Below the pieces are notes generated by a model. That model did not search any database, was not told where the DNA came from, and was given only the letters and a program-made list of their open reading frames with translations. From Actinomycetes bacterium (lineage in GTDB: Bacteria > Actinomycetota > Acidimicrobiia > Acidimicrobiales > Acidimicrobiaceae): a stretch of 39,632 bases of DNA. Numbering within the stretch: the stretch's first letter is position 1; every line of letters begins with the position of its first letter. A program made the position numbers and the translations under genes. The stretch spans positions 1-39,632 of the forward strand of contig JAKAQL010000016.1 of the NCBI GenBank assembly GCA_021822605.1, given 5' to 3'. Of this stretch, positions 26,291 through 34,550 are shown one piece after another.

Positions 26291-26749
26291 TCAGTCGCGG
26301 TCTTGGACCTCAAGCGAAAGCTGACACTCTGGGCAGATGCCTTTGAAGACGATGTCCATGCCAGTCAGTACGAAACCAAACCGCTCAGTATCAGGGAGTT
26401 CAACGCCCTCATCACCACGCGGATGGACGTCCTTGAAGGTTTGACAACGGACACAGAGTAAATGATGATGTGCCACCGAGATATTTGGATCGTAGCGTTT
26501 CACACCATCATCAGCCAACAGCACTCGCACCTCGCCCATACTCACAAGCTCGCGCAGAGTGTTGTAAACGGTAGCCTGACTGATCTCCTCTAGCCGCTCT
26601 CGCGCGAGACTGTAGATCTCTTCTGCACTCATATGGACGTGATCACCCTGGAGCGCCTCCGCCACTACGCGACGCTGAGCACTGAGTCGCCAGCCCCGGC
26701 TTCGCAGGCGATCGATCAACTCTTCAGGGTTTGCTAAGGCCGACTCCAT
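26291..26749 (-). CDS. Fur-family metal- or peroxide-responsive repressor (PerR-like)
   Basis: 152 residues from the ATG at 26749. A winged-helix N-terminal half contains the recognition helix region ISQATVYNTLRELVSMGEV. The C-terminal dimerisation half has the HHHLLC metal site and two Cys-x2-Cys pairs (CVRC and CPEC) that bind the structural zinc. Fur, PerR and Zur cannot be separated with confidence from sequence; the operator upstream looks PerR-like. The frame opens at 26800, but those residues are not Fur-like and a -10 box (TATACT) lies only six bases before the ATG, suggesting a leaderless message. It stands alone, so autoregulation is likely. Confidence 0.88.
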   Translation of the reverse strand: MESALANPEELIDRLRSRGWRLSAQRRVVAEALQGDHVHMSAEEIYSLARERLEEISQATVYNTLRELVSMGEVRVLLADDGVKRYDPNISVAHHHLLCVRCQTFKDVHPRGDEGVELPDTERFGFVLTGMDIVFKGICPECQLSLEVQDRD

Positions 26750-26755
26750 AGTTCC

Positions 26756-26761
26756 AGTATA
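26756..26761 (-). promoter_or_regulatory. Candidate -10 box of the Fur-family gene
   Basis: TATACT on the minus strand, with six bases to the ATG. Transcription would begin at or next to the start codon. The -35 region is weak, as expected for a promoter that depends on or is blocked by a nearby regulator. Confidence 0.4.
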
Positions 26762-26802
26762 GAGACTTGCCCACCAACCGAAGTTCCACCTTACTTCCAT
26801 AT

Positions 26803-26817
26803 TTAGAACTATTCTAA
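26803..26817. promoter_or_regulatory. Fur/PerR-type operator
   Basis: TTAGAACTATTCTAA is a 7-1-7 palindrome with six of seven arm bases matching, close in layout to the PerR box (TTATAATNATTATAA). It lies 54 bases upstream of the Fur-family start, in front of its -10 box. This is the classic position for autoregulation. Confidence 0.6.
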
Positions 26818-27168
26818 TCTAGCAAATGCCCATCCGATTGACCTGCCGTCTCCAACAACTTTTCACCAATCGAGTTTTGACTTTCAGTCCCTAGGCGTGG
26901 ACCGTCACGCCGATAGTCTGACCCACTCCAAACCTGGACCACCGTCACGAGAAGGCTGTTTTCTTGCGCCTGTCCAGCAATAATGCAGCGCAGAGCCCAC
27001 GCTACATGCAAGTGAACACACCGAACACGAGGAAAGAACGATGCGGCTGCACCGAACGGCTATCGGCTACAATCTGACCGCTCCCCAATTCACCAAGGCT
27101 TGAGTCTGATCCACCAGTAATTGATCTCACCGCACAACCCTCAATCGCCCAGCGGAATCCTTAACAAG
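26818..27168. other. Intergenic, no gene seen
   Basis: About 350 bases between the Fur-family operator and the stop of the F420-type gene. Only short frames without features. No repeat or tRNA seen. Confidence 0.5.
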
Positions 27169-27615
27169 CTAACCGATCGCGGAAGCAACAAAGACTGGGA
27201 TATGGCGGGTGGTCTTCGTCTGATACTCCGCATAAGGAGGAAAAGCCTTGACTGCACGCTCCCACCACAACGCCCGCTCTTGACCTTCGATCTGGCGGAC
27301 GGTTGCATCCATGAGAAGCTCTCGGTCATGGATTGTGACCTTATCGGGATGGGCGACGAGATTGTAAAACCAGAAGGGATGTTCGGGCGCACCGCCCTTG
27401 GAGGCGACCAGTGCATACTCACCCTGATGCTCAACTCTCATCAACGGCGTCTTGCGCAACTTACCAGTCTTCGCCCCCAGGGTCCAGAGGATAATAACCG
27501 GAAGACCAGTATCAGACAGAGTCCCGCCTTCGCGTCCATTCGTACGCTCGTAGCGTTCTACCTGATCCCGCACCCACTCTTGAGTACTCGGCTCATACTC
27601 GCCCATCAGTGCCAT
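27169..27615 (-). CDS. Deazaflavin (F420)-dependent nitroreductase-family protein, DUF385/Ddn-like
   Basis: 148 residues of a split-beta-barrel fold. The stretch LWTLGAKTGKLRKTPLMRVEHQGEYALVASKGGAPEHPFWFYNL is typical of DUF385 proteins such as Ddn of mycobacteria, which transfer hydride from reduced F420 to quinones or nitro compounds. This implies that the host makes F420, in line with an actinobacterium. ATG at 27615 has no ribosome site and may be leaderless; the ATG at 27606 is an alternative. It stands alone at the edge of the accessory region. Confidence 0.85.
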   Translation of the reverse strand: MALMGEYEPSTQEWVRDQVERYERTNGREGGTLSDTGLPVIILWTLGAKTGKLRKTPLMRVEHQGEYALVASKGGAPEHPFWFYNLVAHPDKVTIHDRELLMDATVRQIEGQERALWWERAVKAFPPYAEYQTKTTRHIPVFVASAIG

Positions 27616-27819
27616 GATAGAAGTTTAGAGGACTGACACCAGAGATTCATCGCGGACGCCCATGGAAGGCCCCACGATATACAATCCACGCAACGTCACC
27701 ACTAGCAGCGCAACCCGCCGCGAAAAGCTGCTCGTTTGTATCGTGGGTAACCATGTACCCATCTCTGTCTTCTCGCTCTCAGTGACCTATTTTTGGTACC
27801 GCACACACTGATACTGAGA

Positions 27820-28208
27820 CCTAGGGCGGTGGTGTCACCGAACCACCGAGAGGTTGCAAGCTTGGAGCCAGGACGAATGGCTCTTGCGATGATGAGGGCA
27901 TAGATGATATCTCGCTCGCGACAGCTAGGTCCAAGGAGAGCAGGGAGCTTTACCTTGTTCGCCATCGACGCGATCGCTGTGACATGCCCATGGGGCAGAC
28001 TCCGTTTGATCTCAAAGCCCTCCCCGGCAACTACATGGTGCTTACCAGCCAAGGACTCACGAATCACCTGGATGGTCTCTTCGGGGAGATAGGAGAGATT
28101 GGCCAGTGTCTCGTTCTTTACCTTGCCATCCTCGCGGTAGGAGCGTCGAAGGAGATGGGTCTCATAGATCTTATCCTTGTGCTAGCGACGAGTAGTAGCA
28201 ACATGCAT
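27820..28208 (-). pseudogene. IS1634-family transposase, N-terminal remnant with in-frame stop
   Basis: From the ATG at 28208 the minus strand reads MHVATTRR, a TAG stop at codon 9 (28182-28184), then in the same frame HKDKIYETHLLRRSYREDGK and onward through SLPHGHVTAI and RAIRPGSKLATSRWFGDTT. This is the characteristic beginning of IS1634-type DDE transposases, which run to about 550-600 residues. Similarity ends near 27820, where the frame continues to 27702 in unrelated sequence, so most of the gene, including the catalytic core, is gone. Both the nonsense codon and the truncation make it dead. Confidence 0.8.
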
Positions 28209-28379
28209 GGCCCCACTAAAGCGTTGCACCTAATCTGGTGTTCATACCAAATCCATACTGTCACGCCACTCGTGTCTACACGTTCAGCCAGTTGTTAACT
28301 ATCCACCCAGTTCGTAGGTGATATTGGGGTCAGAAGTGGTCGTAGGATCGGCTAAAGCACGGGAAACCGGCTTGTAGCG

Positions 28380-28441
28380 AGTTTCGCAAACGTGGGCAGG
28401 GCAGTTTCACAAACGGCCCACCAAGGGCCGTTTGTGAAACT
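28380..28441. repeat. Palindromic repeat, copy A
   Basis: AGTTTCGCAAAC (28380-28391) is followed by a perfect palindrome: left arm AGTTTCACAAACGGCCC (28403-28419), loop ACCAA, right arm 28425-28441. An outer pair GGGCAGG (28394-28400) and CCTGCCC (28449-28455) could extend the structure. The same arrangement recurs in copy B at 39447-39507. Confidence 0.85.
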
Positions 28442-28445
28442 AGGC

Positions 28446-28518
28446 TGACCTGCCCGAACACACAATGAGAAACTGAAAAATCCTCTCTCAACTTCACGAC
28501 TATCCTGTTTTATGATGG
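28446..28518 (+). repeat. Conserved segment beside the palindrome, copy A
   Basis: This segment aligns without gaps to 36777-36848 and, for its last 39 bases, to 39547-39585. The shared core starts ATCCTCTC and includes CGACTATCC followed by a T-run. Each copy has a TNAACT-like hexamer and a TATNAT-like hexamer 17 bases apart. Confidence 0.75.
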
Positions 28519-28828
28519 TTTGAAGATAGCTGGTTGAACTGGAGGTTTGATATCGGGTTGACCTGGCGAGATGCTAAGCAAGACGAATGTGAACCTGGAG
28601 GGCACCCCGGTAAATACAAGGGCCCCTGCTAACGTCCTAGAACTGGTTCACCCGTGGGTGACAGATCGGATCACTCACCCTTGTTGAGTTGAACTTCTCC
28701 CATCCTTGCATTCTCCTCGATCCCAGGGCGAACCGTCTCCAGTAACATGGGTGGGTTTAGACCTCACACGAGCAAGACGCGTCTTCAATATATCGTCAGC
28801 AAAGCCATGTGGAATCAGTGGTATCTCC
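28519..28828. other. Intergenic, downstream of repeat copy A
   Basis: About 310 bases up to the stop of the SbcC-like gene. The first 35 bases show weaker likeness to the DNA following repeat copy B (GAAGA-AG, TGAACTGG). No gene is supported. Confidence 0.4.
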
Positions 28829-31483
28829 CTAAGCGGGGTCGAAGTGCAGCACGGAAGCGTTACCAATCGACGCATACCGCTCTGGAGATGCAGTCATCAA
28901 AATCACCTGGGCCACCTTGGCAGCCTCTGCAAACACCGGGCCGAGCCTTTTGAGTCGCACTGGATCAGCAAATCCGAGAACGTCATCTAGAATTACAGGG
29001 GCGCCTGCATCGCCCGTGGACCCGGTTGGTTCGACGAGAATCGCACATGCAAGTGCGGCAATCACCGCCAGTTGCTCACGAGCGCCAGTAGAGAGCTGGG
29101 CAAAATCTACCGACGTTCCATCGAGGGTTCTCGATACCACACGAAAGTCCGATGGATCGATACGGATCTGAACCGTAGGACCGAACACAAACCGCGCCAG
29201 CCTGTTTACCTCGTCCGCGTACGGCTTGGAGCGGGCTTCACGGGCAGCCTCGCGATGCCTGGTAAAGACATTGAAGAGTAGCCCTGCTGCTCGCGCACGC
29301 CGTTCCAAAGCCTCATACTCTCGACGTTCCATATCGAGCCTCCTCTGAGCAGCCTCGAGATCGGCCTGCAAATCCTTATCGCCCATACCTCGCAACTCTC
29401 CGGCGATCCCGTCCCGTTCGGAGCGCTCGGTGTCGAGTTGGTCCTGAAGGCGGGCTTGCAGCGCATCGAGGTTCGCCGCACGCGCCTCTACGACCTCAGG
29501 CTCGGCCAGGCCGAGGCGCTCCGAGACTTCGGCCTCATGAGTGCGCGCTTCGATCTCCTTCTGGTGCAGTTCGTCGACAATTTGGGAAACCTCATCATCA
29601 CCTCTTTCCAGACGTGCCTCTCGCAATGAGGCGTCGACTCGGTCCAGACCCTCTGTGGCCTGGACCAACTCTCCTTCTACTCTGCTCGCTCGAACCCTTA
29701 GCTCGTTCAACTGTTGCTCAAGCACCCCACGCTGTTCAACCTTCCGGTCACGATCAATGCAGAGTCCCTCGACATTCGCCGCTACGTGGGCTGCAGTCGC
29801 CCTAGCCTGTTCATGGGCCACTGCATCGTAGAGGGAATCCGCATCCTCGACAAGTTCGAGCGCATTCTCGTGCTTCACGCGTAACTCTTCTGCTGAGAGA
29901 CCATCGAGCGCGGCAGAAGTGCGTTCCTGCGCAAACTTCAGCTGTTGCTGGGCTGAGTCAATCGATGCGAGACGTCGGTTCAGATCTTCCATAGGGTCGG
30001 CAAGATCGAGCCCCAGCTCTGCCACCAGGTCATCCAACTTCGTCTGAGCCTTCTCGAACGCATTGTCCTTCTGCGAGTCAGTCTGAGCACTAATGGTCAC
30101 CGTTGCCACATCTCCAATGGCGATTTGGGTCATACCATGGACGTTGATCTGTTTGGCTTCGCCTGCCTGCACTAGTTCGCTGACACCATCTACGCCGATC
30201 GTGAGATCGGTTGTCGGCTCCACCGTGACCAGCGGTCGAGATGCCCGTCTGATGACATCAGCCTCCCTGACGTCGGAAATCGCCCTGTCGAGAAGCTTCC
30301 GACTCTTGGACTCAATACCGGCGTTCGTCTCTAGGATACGCAAAGCCTCAATTCGCGAATGCTCTGCCTGCTTAAACTCCTCGATCCTTCTGCCTAGACT
30401 CTCAACCTCAAGTTGTGCCTCCCAAAGTCGCAGTCGTTGCTGCGCCCCTACCGCCTCGCTCAATGCAACCGCGTAGGCATCCTCAGCCCCCAAAGCCTCC
30501 TGCTTGGCTTTGGCGTAGTTCTGATCAAGCTGTGATGCCTCACCAGCCAGCCGTTGCTGGTCTTCTCTGAGCCTCGCTACCTGAGCCTCGGTCTCAAGCC
30601 TGCGTTCAATCAGTTCGGAGCGCGAGTTCCTCAGGGTTTCGGCATTTGCTCGCTGCAACTCCACCAATTTTCGAGCGCTGGTCGCTTGACTCACCTCTTC
30701 CTGAAGAGACCGAATCGCTACCAGCTGACCATCGAACTCCTCGCGATCTTTCGCACACTCTTCCAGCTGTTTCTGAGTTTGAACGATCCGTTTACTCAGT
30801 TCGGAAAACTTTGAGCCTAGACTTTCGAGGCGATCGAGCTGGCTCTGTGCGCGTTCCAAGTCTGTTTCTGCGCTCGCAAGGAGCTGTTGCTTTTGGACTC
30901 TGTCGCTTTTCGGCTTACCAGTTTGGGTGAAGTAGGTTACGTATTCGGCCCTGATCCGGTCAAACAGTGTTGCCTCATTCTCTGGCTCCGCAGCACTAGC
31001 GGAAGTAGCGCGGTCCAGAGCGGCCATGAGCGAGACGGACTCTACCATGGAATGCTGATTAACCGCAGAACCCTGCACAAAGCGGAGCGCATCAAACAAA
31101 GATCGGTCGAGCTTGTCCTCGAGTAACTGATTGACCCGGTTGTGGGCATCACGTCCTGTTAACTGTTCGGGGTGCGGTTCTGAGATGACAAGCTTGGTCT
31201 CAGCATTTTTCACCCACCGCTTCGAGTAGGTAAACGTCACATCTGCCAGAGAGATCTCGGCTTCGACCTCGGGTCCCACATCGTCTGCGATAGGCTTGAG
31301 CGCCAGGATATCTTTGCTTCTCGAATCATGGGGAAACCTCAATAGCACATCGAATGCCTCGGCTATAGATGACTTGCCGACTTCGTTGGGACCGACTAGC
31401 AGTGTTACGCCGTGCGAAGAGAATTCTACGGTCCTCTCCTTTACTCCCTTAAAGTTTCTGAGCGTGATCCGAAGCAGCCTCAC
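28829..31483 (-). CDS. Rad50/SbcC-like coiled-coil ATPase (YhaN/AAA type)
   Basis: 884 residues. Walker A GPNEVGKSS is at 31-39; the ABC-type signature LSTGAREQ begins at about 797 and Walker B VILDDVLGFAD at about 830, so the two ATPase halves flank a long coiled coil rich in Glu, Arg and Gln. The Cys-x2-Cys zinc hook of Rad50 is missing; instead a beta-rich insert lies near 430-490 (PLVTVEPTTDLTIGVDG and following). The gene starts with GTG overlapping the stop of the nuclease gene (GTGA). Together they should form an Mre11/Rad50-type complex that processes DNA ends. Its place among mobile DNA would also suit a defence role. Confidence 0.8.
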   Translation of the reverse strand: MRLLRITLRNFKGVKERTVEFSSHGVTLLVGPNEVGKSSIAEAFDVLLRFPHDSRSKDILALKPIADDVGPEVEAEISLADVTFTYSKRWVKNAETKLVISEPHPEQLTGRDAHNRVNQLLEDKLDRSLFDALRFVQGSAVNQHSMVESVSLMAALDRATSASAAEPENEATLFDRIRAEYVTYFTQTGKPKSDRVQKQQLLASAETDLERAQSQLDRLESLGSKFSELSKRIVQTQKQLEECAKDREEFDGQLVAIRSLQEEVSQATSARKLVELQRANAETLRNSRSELIERRLETEAQVARLREDQQRLAGEASQLDQNYAKAKQEALGAEDAYAVALSEAVGAQQRLRLWEAQLEVESLGRRIEEFKQAEHSRIEALRILETNAGIESKSRKLLDRAISDVREADVIRRASRPLVTVEPTTDLTIGVDGVSELVQAGEAKQINVHGMTQIAIGDVATVTISAQTDSQKDNAFEKAQTKLDDLVAELGLDLADPMEDLNRRLASIDSAQQQLKFAQERTSAALDGLSAEELRVKHENALELVEDADSLYDAVAHEQARATAAHVAANVEGLCIDRDRKVEQRGVLEQQLNELRVRASRVEGELVQATEGLDRVDASLREARLERGDDEVSQIVDELHQKEIEARTHEAEVSERLGLAEPEVVEARAANLDALQARLQDQLDTERSERDGIAGELRGMGDKDLQADLEAAQRRLDMERREYEALERRARAAGLLFNVFTRHREAAREARSKPYADEVNRLARFVFGPTVQIRIDPSDFRVVSRTLDGTSVDFAQLSTGAREQLAVIAALACAILVEPTGSTGDAGAPVILDDVLGFADPVRLKRLGPVFAEAAKVAQVILMTASPERYASIGNASVLHFDPA

Positions 31484-32640
31484 TCCGAACCCCCTACTAA
31501 CCGATACAGGGTTCGAAGTGCAAGCACAGCGTCCTCGTTCGGTGGGGTGCCGGTGGCCAACCCTGCCAGTTCGGTAACGACAGCATCACCGTAGCCACCG
31601 ATGACGAGCTTCGCCAAATCTGCCTCATCAACGATCAGAGCAATGTTACAGTGGTCTTCGGATAAACGCACGGACGCAAAGGTGTCATTTGCTTGATCAA
31701 GCATCTCATCCAGTTCAGCTTGTTCTGCTACGTTGAGAGTTCCCGTGATCACGAAGCGCAGGGCGGTTCGTGAACGATCCCCCTGAAAGGTAAGTCGTGC
31801 CCGTATCGCGTCAAGCAGGTCCATTCCGGACATTTCGATTTCCTCACGCAGAAAGCACCACTGACCTACCTTGACTGAAGCGATGTCGATGGCAGCGACA
31901 TCGACATCGACGAGGAGCGCGCAATTCGTCGAATCGACATCTTCCCGAAAGTCAGTCATGAGGGGTGCTCCGGAGTACCATACCCGTCCAGTCCGACCAA
32001 TCTCGAGGCTCGAATGGCGATCTCCAAGAGCGAGATAGTGGATGATCCCTCGCTCAATCGCGTCCTCCACTTGGTCGAGCCGAATTAGGTTCTGGTTTGT
32101 AGGGTCAGGATTGATGGCATCAACGCCACCATGTCCGACAAGTAAGCGCACGGTCCCTTGAGGTGGCGGTTCCAAACCCGCAAGGGTTTCGGCCACGAGA
32201 TCTCGGTCCGGTCGCCGACTCGTCCATGGTGCGCCAACGATCTCCAACTGACCATTAGCTAGGCTGTGAACGGTTGAATCACGAAGGACCGTTACCTGGG
32301 ATGACAATCGGGACGGCAAATCCCAGCTGGTCCAGATTGCCTCAGGACTGTTAGGATCATGATTCCCGGGCAACAAGAAGACTGGAACCTGAAACTCATT
32401 CAATGCCTCGACCGCACGGGACACGACGGAACGTCTTGGTTGCACTGCATCGAACACATCTCCAGCAATCACCACAGCATCGCAATTGGCCTGATTCGCA
32501 ATACTCGCCAAACTCCTGAGGGCGCCAAATTGATCGTCCGTGTACCTCGCTTGGGCTTGCACATCAAAGAATCTTCTGGTCATTCCCAACTGCAAATCGG
32601 AGGTATGTAAAATCCGAGGCACCACTCCACTGTAGTCCAA
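31480..32640 (-). CDS. Mre11/SbcD-like DNA nuclease subunit
   Basis: About 386 residues. Metal-site motifs of a calcineurin-type nuclease: HTSDLQLG (Gln where many have His), GDVFD, GNHD, VGHGG and GDRHS in order, followed by a C-terminal region likely to bind the ATPase partner. The DxQ form of the first motif occurs in a known branch of DNA repair exonucleases. The start is unclear: TTG at 32640, or GTG at 32625 or 32622 near a GGAG. The stop overlaps the ATPase start, so the two are coupled. Confidence 0.8.
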   Translation of the reverse strand: MDYSGVVPRILHTSDLQLGMTRRFFDVQAQARYTDDQFGALRSLASIANQANCDAVVIAGDVFDAVQPRRSVVSRAVEALNEFQVPVFLLPGNHDPNSPEAIWTSWDLPSRLSSQVTVLRDSTVHSLANGQLEIVGAPWTSRRPDRDLVAETLAGLEPPPQGTVRLLVGHGGVDAINPDPTNQNLIRLDQVEDAIERGIIHYLALGDRHSSLEIGRTGRVWYSGAPLMTDFREDVDSTNCALLVDVDVAAIDIASVKVGQWCFLREEIEMSGMDLLDAIRARLTFQGDRSRTALRFVITGTLNVAEQAELDEMLDQANDTFASVRLSEDHCNIALIVDEADLAKLVIGGYGDAVVTELAGLATGTPPNEDAVLALRTLYRLVGGSE

Positions 32641-33159
32641 GTATGCAGCGCTCGGCGGTTAGGAAGAACCTTGCTCAACGAGATGTCGACAGGAAAAACG
32701 TCGGCGCTGTCATCACCCGGTTGCCCAAACTACGACGCCGAGATGGTCTTGACAACCACCAGGGTGATGAAGGGTCATCGCCCGACGCTTAACTCAGCCT
32801 CTCTGAAATAAGCGCTACAAGCACTCCATGCCTTCCACCCGACGATCATGGCGGGAGTTGACATCGATGACAGAAGCTACGTAGCCACTGGAACTCTTGT
32901 CATGGGCGCAGGTGATTTCAGCACACCCTGTGAATCACCCCGGGTTAAGTGGAGACTCCTACTCTTGATTCTATTGCAAGCACTGGCGCTCTTGAATCGG
33001 CCGCTTCTGTTTTCAGTCGCAGCAGAGCTCCTCGAATGGTTTGTGCGTGAGCATCCGGGCGAGCTAGAGATTGAGTGCGGGACTACGACGAGAAAGGTTC
33101 ACTACGATCGAATCTATCGGGCGTGGCAACGTTGTGCCAGCCTCATCGAGCAAGGGGCC
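32641..33159. other. Region between the nuclease gene and istB
   Basis: About 520 bases. The istB frame remains open upstream to 32848, adding about 104 codons (with LLLLILLQALALL and a following EWFVREHPGELEI stretch) that do not resemble IstB or IstA. This could be a chance extension, a fused fragment, or a small separate coding piece. No istA gene is visible. Confidence 0.35.
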
Positions 33160-33867
33160 ATGGAGCTGCGACTACCAGGTATTCGGGCTCACTACGCCCA
33201 ATACCTCGAGGCCGCTAGGCGCGAGAACTGGAGTCATGCCCACCTCCTGGCCGAATTGCTCAGTATCGAGCTATCGCTTCGCGAGACGAGACGATCTGCG
33301 CGTCTCTTGGCTGATGCTAAGGTGCCCCGCACCAAGCTCTTGGCTGAGTTCGACGTCGGCTCCTCGGCGATGAGCCAAGACATGCTTGCTTGGCTTGCCC
33401 GTGGCGGCTTCGTAGCCAGCGCTACCTCTGTCGTGCTTATCGGTGGACCGGGAACAGGCAAGACCCATCTGCTCATTGGAACCTTTATCGCTCTTGCGGG
33501 TATAGGGAGACGGGTGCGCTATGTCAATGCGAGTGCCCTGGTCAACGAATTAGCAGAGGCAGTGGACAAGAGAAGGCTGAGCCGACTGCTTGAACCCTAC
33601 GCCCGTTATGACGTCTTGGCAATTGATGAACTCGGTTACCTCCATCTCGACCGTCGTGGATCGGAGCTTCTCTTTCAGATAATCACCGAACGAGAGGAGT
33701 CCCCCTCGCTCATGGTAGCTACCAACCTCCCCTTTGGGGAGTGGGCGAGCAGTTTCACCGATGCTCGTTTGGCGGCTGCTGTCGTTGACCGTATCACCTA
33801 CCGATCCAAGATTATCGAGACAGGTATCGACTCCTACCGGCTCAAATCGGCAACGAACTCGAACTAG
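33160..33867 (+). CDS. istB: IS21-family helper ATPase IstB, without istA
   Basis: 235 residues from the ATG at 33160, the usual IstB length, with AAGGGG close upstream. It begins MELRLPGIRAHYAQYLEAA and carries Walker A GGPGTGKTH, Walker B VLAIDELGYL and the later LMVATNLPFGEW. IstB is the AAA+ helper that assembles the transposition complex for the IstA transposase. No istA precedes it, so this is an orphan or decayed IS21 element. The open frame extends upstream to 32848 with unrelated residues. Confidence 0.8.
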   Translation: MELRLPGIRAHYAQYLEAARRENWSHAHLLAELLSIELSLRETRRSARLLADAKVPRTKLLAEFDVGSSAMSQDMLAWLARGGFVASATSVVLIGGPGTGKTHLLIGTFIALAGIGRRVRYVNASALVNELAEAVDKRRLSRLLEPYARYDVLAIDELGYLHLDRRGSELLFQIITEREESPSLMVATNLPFGEWASSFTDARLAAAVVDRITYRSKIIETGIDSYRLKSATNSN

Positions 33868-33990
33868 CCACAATAGCCCCCCATAGTGGGTTCAACCCGG
33901 GGACCAAGTGCCCTAGGCTACGTGCTTCAGGGCGAGAGCCAAATACCTCAACTGTACCGGGGCCATATTGCTCGATTGTTTTCAGTGTAC

Positions 33991-34018
33991 TTTCGATCTT
34001 TTCGATTTATGTGATAAT
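33991..34018 (+). promoter_or_regulatory. Promoter of the antitoxin-PIN module
   Basis: TTTCGA (33991-33996), 16 bases, then GATAAT (34013-34018) in a strongly AT-rich stretch. The -10 box ends nine bases before the ATG at 34028 and there is no ribosome site, so the message is probably leaderless or nearly so. Confidence 0.45.
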
Positions 34019-34027
34019 ATAGCAAGT

Positions 34028-34546
34028 ATGGCGACCACTCCTACTGCCACTGTTAACCACAATGAAGAAGTTATCTTCCCTCCCGCGGATCTGGATCAGA
34101 TCCTAGACCTGGCACACTTCTTTGAAGGGCACGCCGAACCAGGACTCCTTCTCGGACCCGACGGAGAGCGTGTCCCGCTCCCAGGTGAGGTCTACAGTGT
34201 CCTAAGGCAGGTGGTAGATGTGATGTGCCAAGGCAAGGCCACCCTCATTGCTCCCCAAGGGTTACTGCTCACAACTCAGGAGGCCGCCGATTTTCTTGGG
34301 GTAAGCCGACCTACACTGGTTAAGCTGCTTGAAACAGGTGCTATCGCCTTCTCAAAACCCAACCGCCACCGTCGGGTCCGCCTTCAAGACCTCATCGAGT
34401 TTCAACACCGCCGCCGAATGGAGCGTCGAGACATTCTGAGTCGATTGACGCAAGAAGCCGGAGAGCTCGGTCTCTACGATGGATCACCAGACGACTATGT
34501 CGTCGCCCTTAAGTCTGCTCGGCGGCGGCATTCCAGCGACAAGTAA
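34028..34546 (+). CDS. Excisionase-type HTH antitoxin paired with a PIN toxin
   Basis: 172 residues from the ATG at 34028; the longer frame from 33968 runs through the promoter. A helix-turn-helix of the excisionase type sits in the middle: LLTTQEAADFLGVSRPTLVKLLETGAI followed by RRVRLQDLIEFQ. The N-terminal part is acidic and may bind the toxin. Such proteins are commonly the antitoxin and autorepressor of PIN-domain (COG1569) toxins, and the remains of exactly such a toxin follow five bases after the stop. Confidence 0.78.
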   Translation: MATTPTATVNHNEEVIFPPADLDQILDLAHFFEGHAEPGLLLGPDGERVPLPGEVYSVLRQVVDVMCQGKATLIAPQGLLLTTQEAADFLGVSRPTLVKLLETGAIAFSKPNRHRRVRLQDLIEFQHRRRMERRDILSRLTQEAGELGLYDGSPDDYVVALKSARRRHSSDK

Positions 34547-34550
34547 TTTG

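Noticed and set aside
28182-28184. Stop-codon recoding (e.g. selenocysteine or readthrough) as the reason for in-frame stops
   Set aside because: Three different stop codons are involved, all in mobile or toxin genes; decay explains them better.
28380-28455. Palindromic repeat as part of a CRISPR array or integron attC site
   Set aside because: Only one palindrome occurs per locus without regular spacers, there are no cas genes, and the attC core sites are not matched.
28621-28690. tRNA-like stretch with GGTTCACCCGTGGGTGA
   Set aside because: No acceptor, D or anticodon arms could be built around it.
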